A stretch of 64,000 nt of DNA from Caldimonas mangrovi (GTDB lineage: Bacteria > Pseudomonadota > Gammaproteobacteria > Burkholderiales > Burkholderiaceae_C), in the NCBI RefSeq assembly GCF_023721835.1, contig NZ_JAMKFE010000005.1:1-64000 (forward strand). Direction: 5' to 3'. Of the stretch, positions 40,117 through 49,824 are shown in pieces. Numbering within the stretch: the stretch's first letter is position 1; the number at the start of each line of letters is the position of its first letter. The position numbers and the translations under genes were made by a program. The notes under the pieces are model-generated. The model did no database searches. It was not told the DNA's origin and saw only the letters and a program-made list of their open reading frames with translations.

Positions 40117-40273
40117 TCTCTTTCCTTCCCCGATTTCCTTTCTTTTGCAGTCAGGGTGCGCCTGCTGTACGCAACGCATGCCCCCTGGATGAGGGCCTCC
40201 GGGAATCACTTTGTAGCGGCGCAGCAGGGGTCGCTTCGGTATCCTTGCGCACGTTTTGAGTAGCTTGTTGCCC

Positions 40274-41356
40274 ATGGATGCGAATCTGCTAGACCCAATC
40301 TCCGAACCCTTGCCGTGCGGCCGCGACATGTCGTTCTCTCCGGAATTCGACGCGATTCAGGAGATGCGGCGCGAAGACGACCCGAGCCTGGATCAGGGCG
40401 CATGGGTCACCTCGCTGAAGGTGGCGGACTGGAAAGGCGTCGAGGCCCTGGCTGCCAAGCTGCTGCAGACGCAGACCAAGGACCTCCGCCTGGCGATGTG
40501 GTGGTGTGATGCAGCCGCGCGCAATCGCGGGTATGCCGGCCTGGCCGAGGGGCTGGAGCTCGGTGCGCAGCTTTGCGAGCGCTACTGGCTTGAGATGCAC
40601 CCGCTTGACGAAGACGGCGAATGGGATCAGCGCATCGGCAATCTGGGCTGGCTGTTGCAACGCGTGAGCTATCTCGCTCAACTGCTTCCCGTGACGCAGG
40701 CAGCGGCGGGTAGTTTCACGCTGGTCGACCTTGCCTCGGCGCGGGCGCTGCAGACACAGATCGACAAGCACCCCGACGAGGCCGAGCGCCTCGCCGACGA
40801 CCGCATCACGCTCGAGCGCTACATGCGAGCGCTGCGCGATACTGCCAAGCCCTGGCTGCTGGAAACATTGGCGGCGGCGCGTCGCTGCGAGACAGCCTTG
40901 GACAGGCTGCAGCAGATCGTCGACAACCGCCTGGGTGACGCAGGCCCAAGCTTCTCCGCAGCGCGCGAGGCACTGTCCTCTGCAGTGCACGATATCGAGC
41001 GTTTGGCAAAAGAGGCAGGAGCCGTCGTGACCCCGACCCCGGCTTATTCGCTCGCTGTGGCAGGAGGCGCCGCGACGGCAGAAGGCGAGGTCGCGCAGCT
41101 CGCCGCGTCGACGGCGGGGGCGGGCGGCCCGATCCGATCGCGCGCACAGGCATTGCTTCAGTTGCGTGAGGTTGCCGACTACTTCCGTCGCACCGAGCCG
41201 CATAGCCCTGTGGCCTATCTGGCAGACAAGGCGGCGCACTGGGGCGAGATGCCGCTGCACCAGTGGCTGCGCACGGTGCTCAAGGACCCTGGCGCGCTGT
41301 CCCACGTCGAGGAACTGCTAGGGCTGGATGCGGCGAACCCCGACACGCCGGCTTGA
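40274..41356 (+). CDS. tssA: Type VI secretion system protein TssA
   Basis: A 360-residue TssA with the N-terminal ImpA domain (PISEPLPCGRDMSFSPEFDAIQEMRR and ADWKGVEALAAKLL...DLRLAMWW). TssA organises baseplate and sheath/tube assembly. The short C-terminal region (RSRAQALLQLREVADYFRRTEPHSPVAYL) is the type linked to non-ring TssA classes, by inference. The ATG at 40274 is preferred to a TTG at 40256. It converges on the OmpA/tagF/tssM operon and is separated from the other plus-strand tss genes by about 12 kb. Confidence 0.92.
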   Translation: MDANLLDPISEPLPCGRDMSFSPEFDAIQEMRREDDPSLDQGAWVTSLKVADWKGVEALAAKLLQTQTKDLRLAMWWCDAAARNRGYAGLAEGLELGAQLCERYWLEMHPLDEDGEWDQRIGNLGWLLQRVSYLAQLLPVTQAAAGSFTLVDLASARALQTQIDKHPDEAERLADDRITLERYMRALRDTAKPWLLETLAAARRCETALDRLQQIVDNRLGDAGPSFSAAREALSSAVHDIERLAKEAGAVVTPTPAYSLAVAGGAATAEGEVAQLAASTAGAGGPIRSRAQALLQLREVADYFRRTEPHSPVAYLADKAAHWGEMPLHQWLRTVLKDPGALSHVEELLGLDAANPDTPA

Positions 41357-41408
41357 CGGCGGTCACACGGCGTTGTCGGCCCCACCGGGCGCGCACGACC
41401 CGCCCGGC

Positions 41409-42209
41409 TCACTGACTGATGCGGAACTCGATTCGCCTGTTGCGGGCACGTCCTTCGGCCGTCTGGTTGCTTGCGACCGGGCGATCCGGCCCGGCGCCGG
41501 AGACGCTGATGCGAGAGGCGGCAATGCCCTTGCTTTGCAGATAGTCCTTCACGGCGTCTGCACGGGCAAACGACAGGGCGATGTTCGCGTCGCGCGCACC
41601 AATGGCGTCGGTATGGCCGATCACCTCGACTTTGCGTGCCGACATCCTGGCGAGCGTCGGCAACATTTCGTCGAGTATGCGCAGCCCCTCGGGCTTGATC
41701 ACTGAGCTGCCCGGCTCGAATTCGATGAGGCGATTGCGCAAGGCATCGTCGATCAGGTTTTGCTCGCTCGCCGCAACGCGCAGCCCGTTGCGGATCGTGT
41801 AGGTCGGGTTCAGGCTGGTGGCCATCGTGCTCGCAACCTGTTGCCGCACGGCTTCATTGGCGACCTCGCCTTTCAGATCGATCTGGTTGCCCTGAATCGA
41901 CAACTCGCCGCGACTGACCTGTTTGAGATCGGGCCCCAACATCTTCTGCACGTAACCGGCCCAGTTCGGTGGTGCGACGACTGCGCCCACCGAGATCTGG
42001 TCGACGACGCGGTCGCTGCCGTAAACCTCACGCAGACGTTGCAGCACGGTGGCGCGCGTCGCTTCATCGGGCACGGTGCCCGTGGCGACCACCTGATTCG
42101 GCGCGGCGGAGCCCGGCGTGACGGTGGCGGCGTGCTGCTGCGGCCACACCAGGGCCGGCAGCAGCGTTGCGATGCCGCCGAACCACTGCATGAAGTGTCG
42201 TGCCTTCAT
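41409..42209 (-). CDS. OmpA-family protein of the T6SS locus
   Basis: A 266-residue protein with a signal peptide (MKARHFMQWFGG... cleavage after about residue 26), a middle region with BON-like beta/alpha units, and a C-terminal OmpA peptidoglycan-binding domain (IEFEPGSSVIKPEG...VIGHTDAIGARDANIALSFARA...NRRIEF). It probably anchors the apparatus to peptidoglycan, as TagL or extended TssL proteins do; TssL here has no such domain. The ATG at 42209 lies 7 bp after tagF. Confidence 0.87.
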   Translation of the reverse strand: MKARHFMQWFGGIATLLPALVWPQQHAATVTPGSAAPNQVVATGTVPDEATRATVLQRLREVYGSDRVVDQISVGAVVAPPNWAGYVQKMLGPDLKQVSRGELSIQGNQIDLKGEVANEAVRQQVASTMATSLNPTYTIRNGLRVAASEQNLIDDALRNRLIEFEPGSSVIKPEGLRILDEMLPTLARMSARKVEVIGHTDAIGARDANIALSFARADAVKDYLQSKGIAASRISVSGAGPDRPVASNQTAEGRARNRRIEFRISQ

Positions 42210-42216
42210 CGTCTCT

Positions 42217-43203
42217 TTACTCCCCGAGAAATGCTTCGTGGTAGGTGTCCACCGCCTGCCGCAGCGACAACTGCGGCTCGCGCAGGTAGCTCGACAGCTT
42301 CTTGATGCCGTAGTCTTCGTCGACGTAGTCCTCGACCCACTGACTCTGCGTGAACTCGACGTTGTCATTGCCGCAGGCCTGGACGTCGAGCACGGCGCGC
42401 AGCGTGCGCGGCGAAGCGCCGTTGAAGCCGATCACCAGCGATGGCATGCCCTGCAATCGGGTCACGAAGACGGCCAGTTCGAAATCGCCGCGCCTCAGGA
42501 AGCGCACCACAAGTTCGAGCCACAGCGTGGCGACGAAAGGGCGGTACAGCGGGTCATTGACCAGCGGCAGCACCAGCCCCTTGTCGAGCCGCGCCGCGCC
42601 TTGGGCAAGTACCGGTTGCAGCAGCATGCCGAGCGCAAGCATGGTCTGGCGCAGCGAGATCCGATGCCCGGCTTGTTCGAGCATCTGTTCGACGCTGCCC
42701 AGACTCTGCATCTCGAGGAAGTCGACGAAATTGGCCTCATAAGCTCGGGGGGCGATCTCGAGATCGACGCTGGTGTGTGCGAGTTGCTCCTGGACCTCGG
42801 AGACGTCGGATGCTGCGTGCGCAAGACGCGTGGAATTCTCGAAGCGTGTCCACAACCGCGTCAGCGCGAGCGGGCTGCGCGCCATGAACTCGGGTGGCTC
42901 CTGCACGTTGAACGAGCCGGCCGTGATGAACGGGAAGCGCCGGCCGGAGCTGTCCTGGCTGGGAATCAGGTGCCCCGCCAAGCCGACCGCGCTGCGCGAG
43001 CCGAGAAAGGCGAACTGCACCGGCGGCGCGTCGTCGTAGACGATCTTCCAGCGCGGGTCAGTTGCCATCAGTTCGATCGTCTGGGACAACCAGTGATCGA
43101 GTGTGTGGATGAGGGAGGTATGGTTGGCGCTGCGGATGAAGTCACCGCGCGACGGCACCTTGCCGAAGTAGACGAGATTCACGGGAACGCTTTGCGGGCT
43201 CAT
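42217..43203 (-). CDS. tagF: T6SS-associated protein TagF
   Basis: A 328-residue TagF (DUF2094) protein with the N-terminal family block VNLVYFGKVPSRGDFIR. TagF is a post-translational repressor of T6SS activity that in Pseudomonas acts with the Fha/PpkA pathway; here no Fha, PpkA or PppA gene is in the window. The ATG overlaps the tssM stop as ATGA. Confidence 0.9.
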   Translation of the reverse strand: MSPQSVPVNLVYFGKVPSRGDFIRSANHTSLIHTLDHWLSQTIELMATDPRWKIVYDDAPPVQFAFLGSRSAVGLAGHLIPSQDSSGRRFPFITAGSFNVQEPPEFMARSPLALTRLWTRFENSTRLAHAASDVSEVQEQLAHTSVDLEIAPRAYEANFVDFLEMQSLGSVEQMLEQAGHRISLRQTMLALGMLLQPVLAQGAARLDKGLVLPLVNDPLYRPFVATLWLELVVRFLRRGDFELAVFVTRLQGMPSLVIGFNGASPRTLRAVLDVQACGNDNVEFTQSQWVEDYVDEDYGIKKLSSYLREPQLSLRQAVDTYHEAFLGE

Positions 43204-46200
43204 GGCGCTGTTCCTGCGTTGGGGGCTGCCGCCGGGGTACCGCCCGGCGTGGTGGAGGAGGGGTCGCCGGCGACGAGACCGGGCAGGACGGCACCACGCA
43301 GGGCAGTGCCGGACGACGCGCCGGCGCTGTCAGGCGCAGGTGCAGGTGCGGGGGAGCTCGGGGTGCTGATGATCTTCAACTGCACCGCAACGGCGAGGTT
43401 GCCCTGGGTCCATCTCAGTTCATGCAGGCCGCTGGGCAGTTTGCGCCGCTGTGCGCTGTTGACCATTTTCTCCAGGCCGAAGCGACCTGGGTGGTTGACG
43501 AACTCGACGGTGCTGCCGTCGAAGGCGACGCCGGTGACGCGCACGCCGGGCGCGCCCTGTGTCGAGGGCCAGACGAAATGCGTCCAGCTCGCCGCGGTGT
43601 TGCGGTAACGCATGACCTGGCCATCGATCTCCACGGTGTATTCGGTGAGTCCGGGCGCGGCCTGCGGCAGCAGCTGGAAGACGGTCTGCGGTTCCGTCGC
43701 CGCGGCGCTGCCGGCGGCCGCGCTGGCACCCGACAGCGGTGCAACCCAGCTTGAGAACTGCGTCGTAAACTCGGGCCGCAGACGCACGCCCATCTCGGCC
43801 CAGGTGCGCGACGTCAAGGTATCGCCGCGGCGGGTGACCAGCGGCCCCAGCGTCTGCTCCGAGAACTTCGCAATCGCGCCCTCGGGCCCGAAGATCTTCG
43901 CGATGTCGGTCGGCGTTGCCTCGGTCTTGGCGTCGCGGGAGAACGGGTACTTGTTCGCGAGCGTGCGCTGGAACGGTTCGTACACCTGCGCATGCCAGAC
44001 CCGGTTGAGTTCGCCTTCGGTAGGCGGCACGACAACGGCGTAGGCCTGCATCAGCGGTCGCACCAGCAGCGGTCTCAGCGTGGCCTTGGCGGTATCGGTC
44101 ATGCCGTTCAGCATCTGCTCGTCGACCAGCCGAAGCGCTTCGGCAAGCTCGGACGTTCCGCCTTCCAGGGTCTGCTGCATCAGCTGACGGCTCGCTGGTC
44201 CGGCGTCGCCCTGGTTCTTCATTTGGTTGAAGCGGCTGCGCACCTTGGCCAATGCCTCCAGGTAGTTGCGCATCAGCGTGGGGGTGTTGTCGCGCGCCAT
44301 CATCAACCGCGTGAGGCCTGCGAACTCCTTGCCGATCGGCCCGACAGGGACTTCGGCTTGGCCCGCGTTCAAGTTCACATCAAGCTGCATGCGTGGCGGC
44401 GCCTGACGCAGGATCGTCTGCTTGAACCAGGCGACGAAGCCTTTCTGGGTGCGATCGAGCCGCTCGTTGAGCAGTGACGGGTTGTCCCACGAAGTTTCGT
44501 CGTACAAGGTCTGCATCAGGCGCCCGATCGGCGAGGCAGCGGGGTCGCCTAGACGATTCATGCGGGAGACGGCCTGATCGAAGCTGCCGAACTGCTGCAC
44601 CGTGACGCCCTGCATGAACTTCTGCCACTCGCGCACGTATTCGGTCTTGTACATCGCGATCAACGCTTTCTGGATCTGCTCCGGGCTTCCTTCGAGCGTG
44701 AGGTCGTCGTTGAGCCGGCTCTTGAGCACCCAGTCGTCGCTTTGCAGCTCCTTGTGGGCGGCGTCCTTGATGGCGCTTTGCACATAGTCGTCCCATGCCG
44801 CGCGCGTGAACGTGCCCGAGACGGCATAGCTGCCTGCGACGATGTCCTTGTCGACGTCGCCGACGATGCGAGCGACGGTGACCGGCGCATAGCGGGTCGA
44901 CGCGCGCGCCTTGATCTCGGCGTACACGCGTTCCCGGGCCGGCATGCCTTTGACCACGCGGCGGAGGTTCTCGCGCGTCTGGTCGAGCAGCGCCAGGTTG
45001 TTCTGCACCTGCGGGAAGTCCGGGTCGCCGAGCTGCGTGATCGTGAACGAGATCAGGCTTTCGGCGCTGCGGATCATCTGCTCGCGCGGCATCGAGCCCC
45101 GGTTCATCTCGAGCCACCCACGCCAGAAGCGGGTGAACTGGTCGCTGAGGTGACCGGCTTCTGCACGGGTGGGGTCGGCCAGCATGACGTAGGTCTTCAG
45201 CGCGTTGTACGCATCGGTCACATTCGACGCAGACGCCGCGGTGTACGGCGTGAAACCGGTTTGTGCACGAACGCTGACCGGCTTGGGGGGCGAAGCTCCT
45301 GACGCGGACGGTTCGGCGCCGGGCGGCAAGGGCTGCAGGTGGTCGGCATTGACGTTCACCTCGGTCAGATAGCTCTCGATGCTGGTTGCAACGGGCTGCA
45401 GCAGCACTTCGCGGACGCCCGCGAAGTATTCCTGCCGCAGTTGCTCCTCGATGCGCTGACCCTGATACAAGCCCAGGCTCAACGACCATGGCCGGTTGTC
45501 GCGGTGCGCCTGCAGCTGCGCAAGGCGGTCGCGCAGCACTTCGAGTGCTTCCAGCCGTGACTGCAGGTCGGTCTTGTCGGCTTGCAGCCGGACCACCTTG
45601 TCGAGGTCGGCCTGGACGTTTTCGACCAGTTGCCGGTTGCCGACATAGGACCAAGTCCAGGCCGACAGAACCAGCCCGAGCGCGACGACACCGCCAAAGA
45701 AGGCGGCGTAGCGCCAGCGCAGCTTGGTGCGGCTCGCATACTGCCTGACGAGTTGCCTGTCGGCGAAAACGACCTTGGAGAACAAGTCCTTCAGGAAAAA
45801 GCCAGTCTGCGAAAACACCGCTGCCGTGGTGCCCGCCTGCAGTTGCAGTGCAAAGCGTTGCGCGACCCGCTCGCTCGAACGGCTGGTCGAGGCTCCTTGC
45901 TGCACCGCGCTGGTGAAATAGAAGCCCCGGAAGATCGGACGGAACTGGTAGGGGTTTTCCTCGAACAGCGTCGTCAGGAAGGTGCGCAGCACCGGCTTGA
46001 GCGACGAGAACTCGAGCGGGAAGGTCAACACGCCGGGAGGCAGCTGCTCGCCACGATGCAGCGACATGCGAGCGATCGACGACGCTTTCAGGCCTTCGTA
46101 CAGCTTGTCGAAATGCTGTTCGAACGCTCCGACCGCATCGATCTTGCCGTCGGCGGCGTAGGGCAGGGTGGCGCCCCAGACACGGTCGCGTTCGGCGCGA

Positions 46201-47021
46201 TCGCGGTCTTCGAAGAATTCGACGAAGCCCGAGATCAGGTCGGCCTTCGTGAACACCACATAGACCGGTGCGAACACCTCGAGCTGCTCGGTCAGTTCCT
46301 GGACGCGCTGTCGCAGCTGTTTCGCGAGCTGGATCGAGAACTCGGGCTTGTTGCCGGACAGCTCCGCAAGGCTGGCGGCGATCAGGATGCCGTTGATCGG
46401 CGCCTTGGAGCGATGCTTCTTCAGCAGCGACAGGAAGCCGCGCCATTCATTGCGGTCCTCCTCGTGCACCGAGTAGCGCCCGGCAGTGTCGAGCAGGATA
46501 CCTTCGGTCGTGAAAAACCAGTCGCAGTTGCGAGTGCCGCCGATGCCCTGGATGATCGCGCCGCTGTTGTCGGCGAACGGGAACTGCAGGCCCGACTTGG
46601 CAATCGCCGAGCTTTTACCGGCGGCGGGGTTGCCGATGACGATGTACCACGGTAGCTCGTACAGCGCAGCGGTGCCGGACGTCTCGCCCAGGCGTGAGGT
46701 CTTGATCGTCTTGACAGCTTCGAGCATGCGCTCGCGCAGCGCTTCGGTTTCCCCGCGCTGCGCCTTGGGGGCATTCTTTACGGCGCGGTCGGCCTGCTCC
46801 TGCAATGCTTGTTCGAGCCCTTCGGCGGCGCGCTTCGCACGTCGGCGGCGCACCCCCCAGACCACCAGCCACACCAGCCCGCCGGCGCCAAGGACGATCG
46901 CGACCCAGAACAAGGCGAGTTGCAGCGTGCTGGCGCCGAGCAGCAAAAAGGCTGCCAGCGCGGTGAGGCCGATCAGTCCCAGGACTCTGGGGTCGAGCAG
47001 GTAGTCTCGAAGTCTTCGCAT
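43200..47021 (-). CDS. tssM: Type VI secretion system membrane protein TssM (IcmF)
   Basis: A 1273-residue inner-membrane core subunit. TM helices lie at about 13-30 and 35-56, and a third at about 435-455. Between them is a cytoplasmic ATPase-like domain with an intact Walker A (G130-NPAAGK-S137). The long periplasmic part reaches the C-terminal domain that contacts TssJ. The C-terminus is Pro/Ala/Gly-rich. With TssL and TssJ it forms the membrane complex. It is followed directly by tagF and OmpA genes. Confidence 0.95.
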   Translation of the reverse strand: MRRLRDYLLDPRVLGLIGLTALAAFLLLGASTLQLALFWVAIVLGAGGLVWLVVWGVRRRRAKRAAEGLEQALQEQADRAVKNAPKAQRGETEALRERMLEAVKTIKTSRLGETSGTAALYELPWYIVIGNPAAGKSSAIAKSGLQFPFADNSGAIIQGIGGTRNCDWFFTTEGILLDTAGRYSVHEEDRNEWRGFLSLLKKHRSKAPINGILIAASLAELSGNKPEFSIQLAKQLRQRVQELTEQLEVFAPVYVVFTKADLISGFVEFFEDRDRAERDRVWGATLPYAADGKIDAVGAFEQHFDKLYEGLKASSIARMSLHRGEQLPPGVLTFPLEFSSLKPVLRTFLTTLFEENPYQFRPIFRGFYFTSAVQQGASTSRSSERVAQRFALQLQAGTTAAVFSQTGFFLKDLFSKVVFADRQLVRQYASRTKLRWRYAAFFGGVVALGLVLSAWTWSYVGNRQLVENVQADLDKVVRLQADKTDLQSRLEALEVLRDRLAQLQAHRDNRPWSLSLGLYQGQRIEEQLRQEYFAGVREVLLQPVATSIESYLTEVNVNADHLQPLPPGAEPSASGASPPKPVSVRAQTGFTPYTAASASNVTDAYNALKTYVMLADPTRAEAGHLSDQFTRFWRGWLEMNRGSMPREQMIRSAESLISFTITQLGDPDFPQVQNNLALLDQTRENLRRVVKGMPARERVYAEIKARASTRYAPVTVARIVGDVDKDIVAGSYAVSGTFTRAAWDDYVQSAIKDAAHKELQSDDWVLKSRLNDDLTLEGSPEQIQKALIAMYKTEYVREWQKFMQGVTVQQFGSFDQAVSRMNRLGDPAASPIGRLMQTLYDETSWDNPSLLNERLDRTQKGFVAWFKQTILRQAPPRMQLDVNLNAGQAEVPVGPIGKEFAGLTRLMMARDNTPTLMRNYLEALAKVRSRFNQMKNQGDAGPASRQLMQQTLEGGTSELAEALRLVDEQMLNGMTDTAKATLRPLLVRPLMQAYAVVVPPTEGELNRVWHAQVYEPFQRTLANKYPFSRDAKTEATPTDIAKIFGPEGAIAKFSEQTLGPLVTRRGDTLTSRTWAEMGVRLRPEFTTQFSSWVAPLSGASAAAGSAAATEPQTVFQLLPQAAPGLTEYTVEIDGQVMRYRNTAASWTHFVWPSTQGAPGVRVTGVAFDGSTVEFVNHPGRFGLEKMVNSAQRRKLPSGLHELRWTQGNLAVAVQLKIISTPSSPAPAPAPDSAGASSGTALRGAVLPGLVAGDPSSTTPGGTPAAAPNAGTAP

Positions 47022-47058
47022 GGTTCGGACGGGATAAGGCTAACGTTGACGGTGGCGA

Positions 47059-48504
47059 TCAGGCCGTGGCCGCTTCGGATGTGGGCAAGGGGGTGACGGC
47101 GACCGCAGCCCGGTCGAGCGCATGCATGGCGCTCATCATCAGCACCGGTTTTTTCTCGGACTGTGCGTGCGCGGCGGCCAGGGCCACACAGCACAGGCCT
47201 GCGGCCAGGCCAACGTCGCCGCAGGCCAGCCCGAGGCGGTAAGACTGAGCGGCGGCATCCACGCCGGGGAGCAACTGCGTGGCCACATCGGCCATTTCGG
47301 TGGACCGCGTGGCGCGCAGATCGATGTCGGTCACGAAGCCTGCGTAGTCGGCTGCGGGCAGGCCGGCGTGCGCCAGTGCGTCGTGTGCCGCGCGGTGCAG
47401 CATGCTCGCATCGAGGCGACCCGCCGCATCGGCTGACTTGTCGCGACGCGTCATTGCAAGGCGATGCAGCCGCGTCAGCGAAGGACGCGTCAGGTCGAGT
47501 CCAGGCCAGTCGTGTGTGGCGAACAGGGCTGTCGCGGCGGCTTCCCCGGGGACGCAACCCTTGGGATTGCGCGATGTGCAGAGCAACTGCCGTTGCAACA
47601 GAGGTCGCACGCGGGCTTCGTCGACCAACGAGTCGCATGCGAGCGTCATCAACAGGCCCGGGCGTTGCTTCTGCTGCCACGCGGCTAGCTGCTGGTCGGC
47701 CTTCAGGAGCAGGGCCTCGGCGCTGGCCAACGGCTCGACGATGAGGTGCCATCCGTCTTGAGGCAGCGGTGTCGCCTTGAGCCAATGCGCGAGCCAGGTC
47801 CGTGCAAGGGCCTGCTCGTGCTCGGACCAAGTGAGCGGCAAACCCCAGACGAGCGCGAGCCCAGGGGGCGCGACAGGGTTCGTCGACCCGGTGGACGAGG
47901 CGGGCGCTGCGTCGCTCAGCGCTTGCCATTGCTGCACGCAGTTTTCGATCGTTGCCGCCAGCGGTGTTGCCAGCAGCGTCAGCGAACGCAACAGCGAGTC
48001 GGATGGCTGCAGCCCCTGCCACCGAGGCTGCTTCGCGGCCACCGCGGGCAGCAGCAAGGCCAGCGCCTCCTCGGTTTCGCGGGTGTCGAGATCCTTGACG
48101 CGAGCGGTCGGCAACGGGTAACCCTCGTCGTCGCGCAGCTCGTCGTCGAGGTCCGGCTGCGTCGTGCCTTCGGCGAGCACGGAGAGCACGGACGGCGCGT
48201 CGCGGCCGATCGACAGCACGAGCTGGGTGTCGAGCACCAGAGCATGCTCCGGGGGCTGCGCTTGCGCGGCAGGCGCAGCCGGAGCGGTGGCCGCTGTTTC
48301 GTGAGCGGCCGCCTTGCGTCTGGCAAGGGCCCACCCAACGAAGAGCACGAGTACAAAGGCGAGCACGGGGAGCGCGACGAGGTAGAGCACCACGTCGTCC
48401 GTGCCGATGAGATGGCGAGTGCTCTGCCAGCGCCAGATGGTCACACCCCACACGAGGGCCGTGATCGCGGCCAGCAAGGCCGTGAGTTTCAGGAATTTCG
48501 CCAT
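47059..48504 (-). CDS. T6SS-locus membrane protein of unknown function
   Basis: A 481-residue protein not recognised by family. Two TM helices (about 5-25 and 35-57) frame a short loop. An Ala/Pro-rich linker leads to a large soluble domain with repeated hydrophobic alpha/beta segments, including a Gly/Ala/Cys-rich stretch (LACGDVGLAAGLCCVALAAA) near the C-terminus that recalls thiolase-fold proteins. The resemblance is weak. It lies between tssM and PAAR in one operon. The ATG at 48504 starts right before the first TM helix. A structural or regulatory accessory role in T6SS is inferred from position only. Confidence 0.75.
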   Translation of the reverse strand: MAKFLKLTALLAAITALVWGVTIWRWQSTRHLIGTDDVVLYLVALPVLAFVLVLFVGWALARRKAAAHETAATAPAAPAAQAQPPEHALVLDTQLVLSIGRDAPSVLSVLAEGTTQPDLDDELRDDEGYPLPTARVKDLDTRETEEALALLLPAVAAKQPRWQGLQPSDSLLRSLTLLATPLAATIENCVQQWQALSDAAPASSTGSTNPVAPPGLALVWGLPLTWSEHEQALARTWLAHWLKATPLPQDGWHLIVEPLASAEALLLKADQQLAAWQQKQRPGLLMTLACDSLVDEARVRPLLQRQLLCTSRNPKGCVPGEAAATALFATHDWPGLDLTRPSLTRLHRLAMTRRDKSADAAGRLDASMLHRAAHDALAHAGLPAADYAGFVTDIDLRATRSTEMADVATQLLPGVDAAAQSYRLGLACGDVGLAAGLCCVALAAAHAQSEKKPVLMMSAMHALDRAAVAVTPLPTSEAATA

Positions 48505-48527
48505 GCGACGGTGCCGGGTCCGTGGCT

Positions 48528-48797
48528 TCAGACGTCGGTGCTGGCGCTCTGGCTCGCGATCAGCGTCGCGCCGCAGGCCGTCTTGTCGCCATGGCGGGCC
48601 GCCGGCTGGCCGTCGATCAGCATGGTCGCGTCGCCGGTGGCGATCACCGTGATGCGGCCGTGACCCTTCTTGGGGCAAGTGACCTTGTCGCCCACGCGCG
48701 CGATGCGCTTGCCGTGCGTGTCGGTCATGCCAGAAGCCTCGATCACCGTGCCGCCATGGCTGGTCGAATCACCGAGGACTATGAATGGTCGTCCCAT
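48528..48797 (-). CDS. PAAR domain protein (T6SS spike tip)
   Basis: An 89-residue stand-alone PAAR protein. The motifs MGRPFIVLGDSTSHGGTVIE, VGDKVTCPKKGHG and DGQPAARHGDKTACGATL are typical, with metal-binding His and Cys. PAAR caps the VgrG spike and can carry effectors; no extension domain is present. No vgrG gene is in the window. The ATG at 48797 is followed directly by the family start; upstream in-frame sequence is antisense-like. Confidence 0.92.
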   Translation of the reverse strand: MGRPFIVLGDSTSHGGTVIEASGMTDTHGKRIARVGDKVTCPKKGHGRITVIATGDATMLIDGQPAARHGDKTACGATLIASQSASTDV

Positions 48798-48855
48798 CTC
48801 CGTTTTCTCCCTGTTCAATGATTCTTCGAATGCGCGAAGTCTATCGATCTCATCA

Positions 48856-49716
48856 TCATTCCGGTTGTTGCCGGTGTCGCGTTGCGACACCGGCGCGCCG
48901 CAGTTCGATGTGGCCGAAATCGCGCATCCTCCATCGGCCGCCCCATGTGAGACCGACCGATTCGGCCACCTGGCCATAGAGTTCGTAGCCACGCATGGCC
49001 CAAGGATCTTTCTCGCTGATGACGATGCGGCCTTCGCGATAGAAGGCGGTGTCGGCTGCGAGCCCGTACTGGTGATAGCTCTGGAAGGCGCCGGCATTGG
49101 TCACATGCGGCCCCATCGTCTGCAGCATGGCCTGGCGCTCGGGGCTGCGATAACCTTCGAGCAGTGCCAGTTCATAGCCGTGCTGCTCCTTCATGATCTT
49201 GAAGACCAGCAGCAGGCGCTGACGAAACTCGGGGTCGAGCAGTTCCCATTTGCGGTCGGCGTCGGCGAGCATCGGCCGCAGCAGTTCCACTTCGGCGGTC
49301 GTGAACACCTCAGGCGGCAGCGGAGGCGGCGGCACGAGTTGTTCGCCTTGCAGCAGCTTCGCGACCAGCGAGCCGGTGTCCAGGGGCGTCTCGGCGTAGC
49401 CATCGAGTACATGCAGGTCCCGCAGCAGATAGACGGCCAGCGGGGGTAGCAGCACGAGGGCGAGCGCGGCGCTCCACAGCGGCCACCGCTCGGTGATCCA
49501 CGCCCAGCCCGCCGTGCGCGCATCGGTGATGTCGCGCGCTGCAGCACCATACCGACGCGACCAGCGCGAGCGGGTCTGACCCAGCGATTGCCGCAATCCC
49601 CATACGAGCCCCGCCAGGCGCGACAGCACCCACGCACGCGGCTCTGGCAGGAACACCAGGCTCAGCACCGCGCAGGCCAGCAGGAAGTAGGAAAACAGGA
49701 CGACCGGCAGCATCAT
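48856..49716 (-). CDS. M15 peptidoglycan peptidase, membrane-anchored (TagX-like)
   Basis: A 286-residue protein with an N-terminal TM helix (about 3-22), a basic cytoplasmic stretch, a second TM helix (about 78-100) and a periplasmic M15/VanY-type peptidase domain. The domain has the zinc motif SYHQYGLAADTAFY (SxHxxGxAxD) and GGRWRMRDFGHIEL with the third zinc His. Acinetobacter TagX, a peptidoglycan endopeptidase needed for T6SS assembly, has the same domain type, so a local wall-opening role is likely. It diverges from the 290-residue unknown gene. Confidence 0.85.
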   Translation of the reverse strand: MMLPVVLFSYFLLACAVLSLVFLPEPRAWVLSRLAGLVWGLRQSLGQTRSRWSRRYGAAARDITDARTAGWAWITERWPLWSAALALVLLPPLAVYLLRDLHVLDGYAETPLDTGSLVAKLLQGEQLVPPPPLPPEVFTTAEVELLRPMLADADRKWELLDPEFRQRLLLVFKIMKEQHGYELALLEGYRSPERQAMLQTMGPHVTNAGAFQSYHQYGLAADTAFYREGRIVISEKDPWAMRGYELYGQVAESVGLTWGGRWRMRDFGHIELRRAGVATRHRQQPE

Positions 49717-49824
49717 GGTGTAACGAAGCTTTTCGGGTCTGCGTGCCCACGGCCGGCATCGATAGAATCGCCCGGACCTGCCGGGGGGTCGCCGTGGCGG
49801 GAAGATTTCGAGGGAGAGAGTGGC

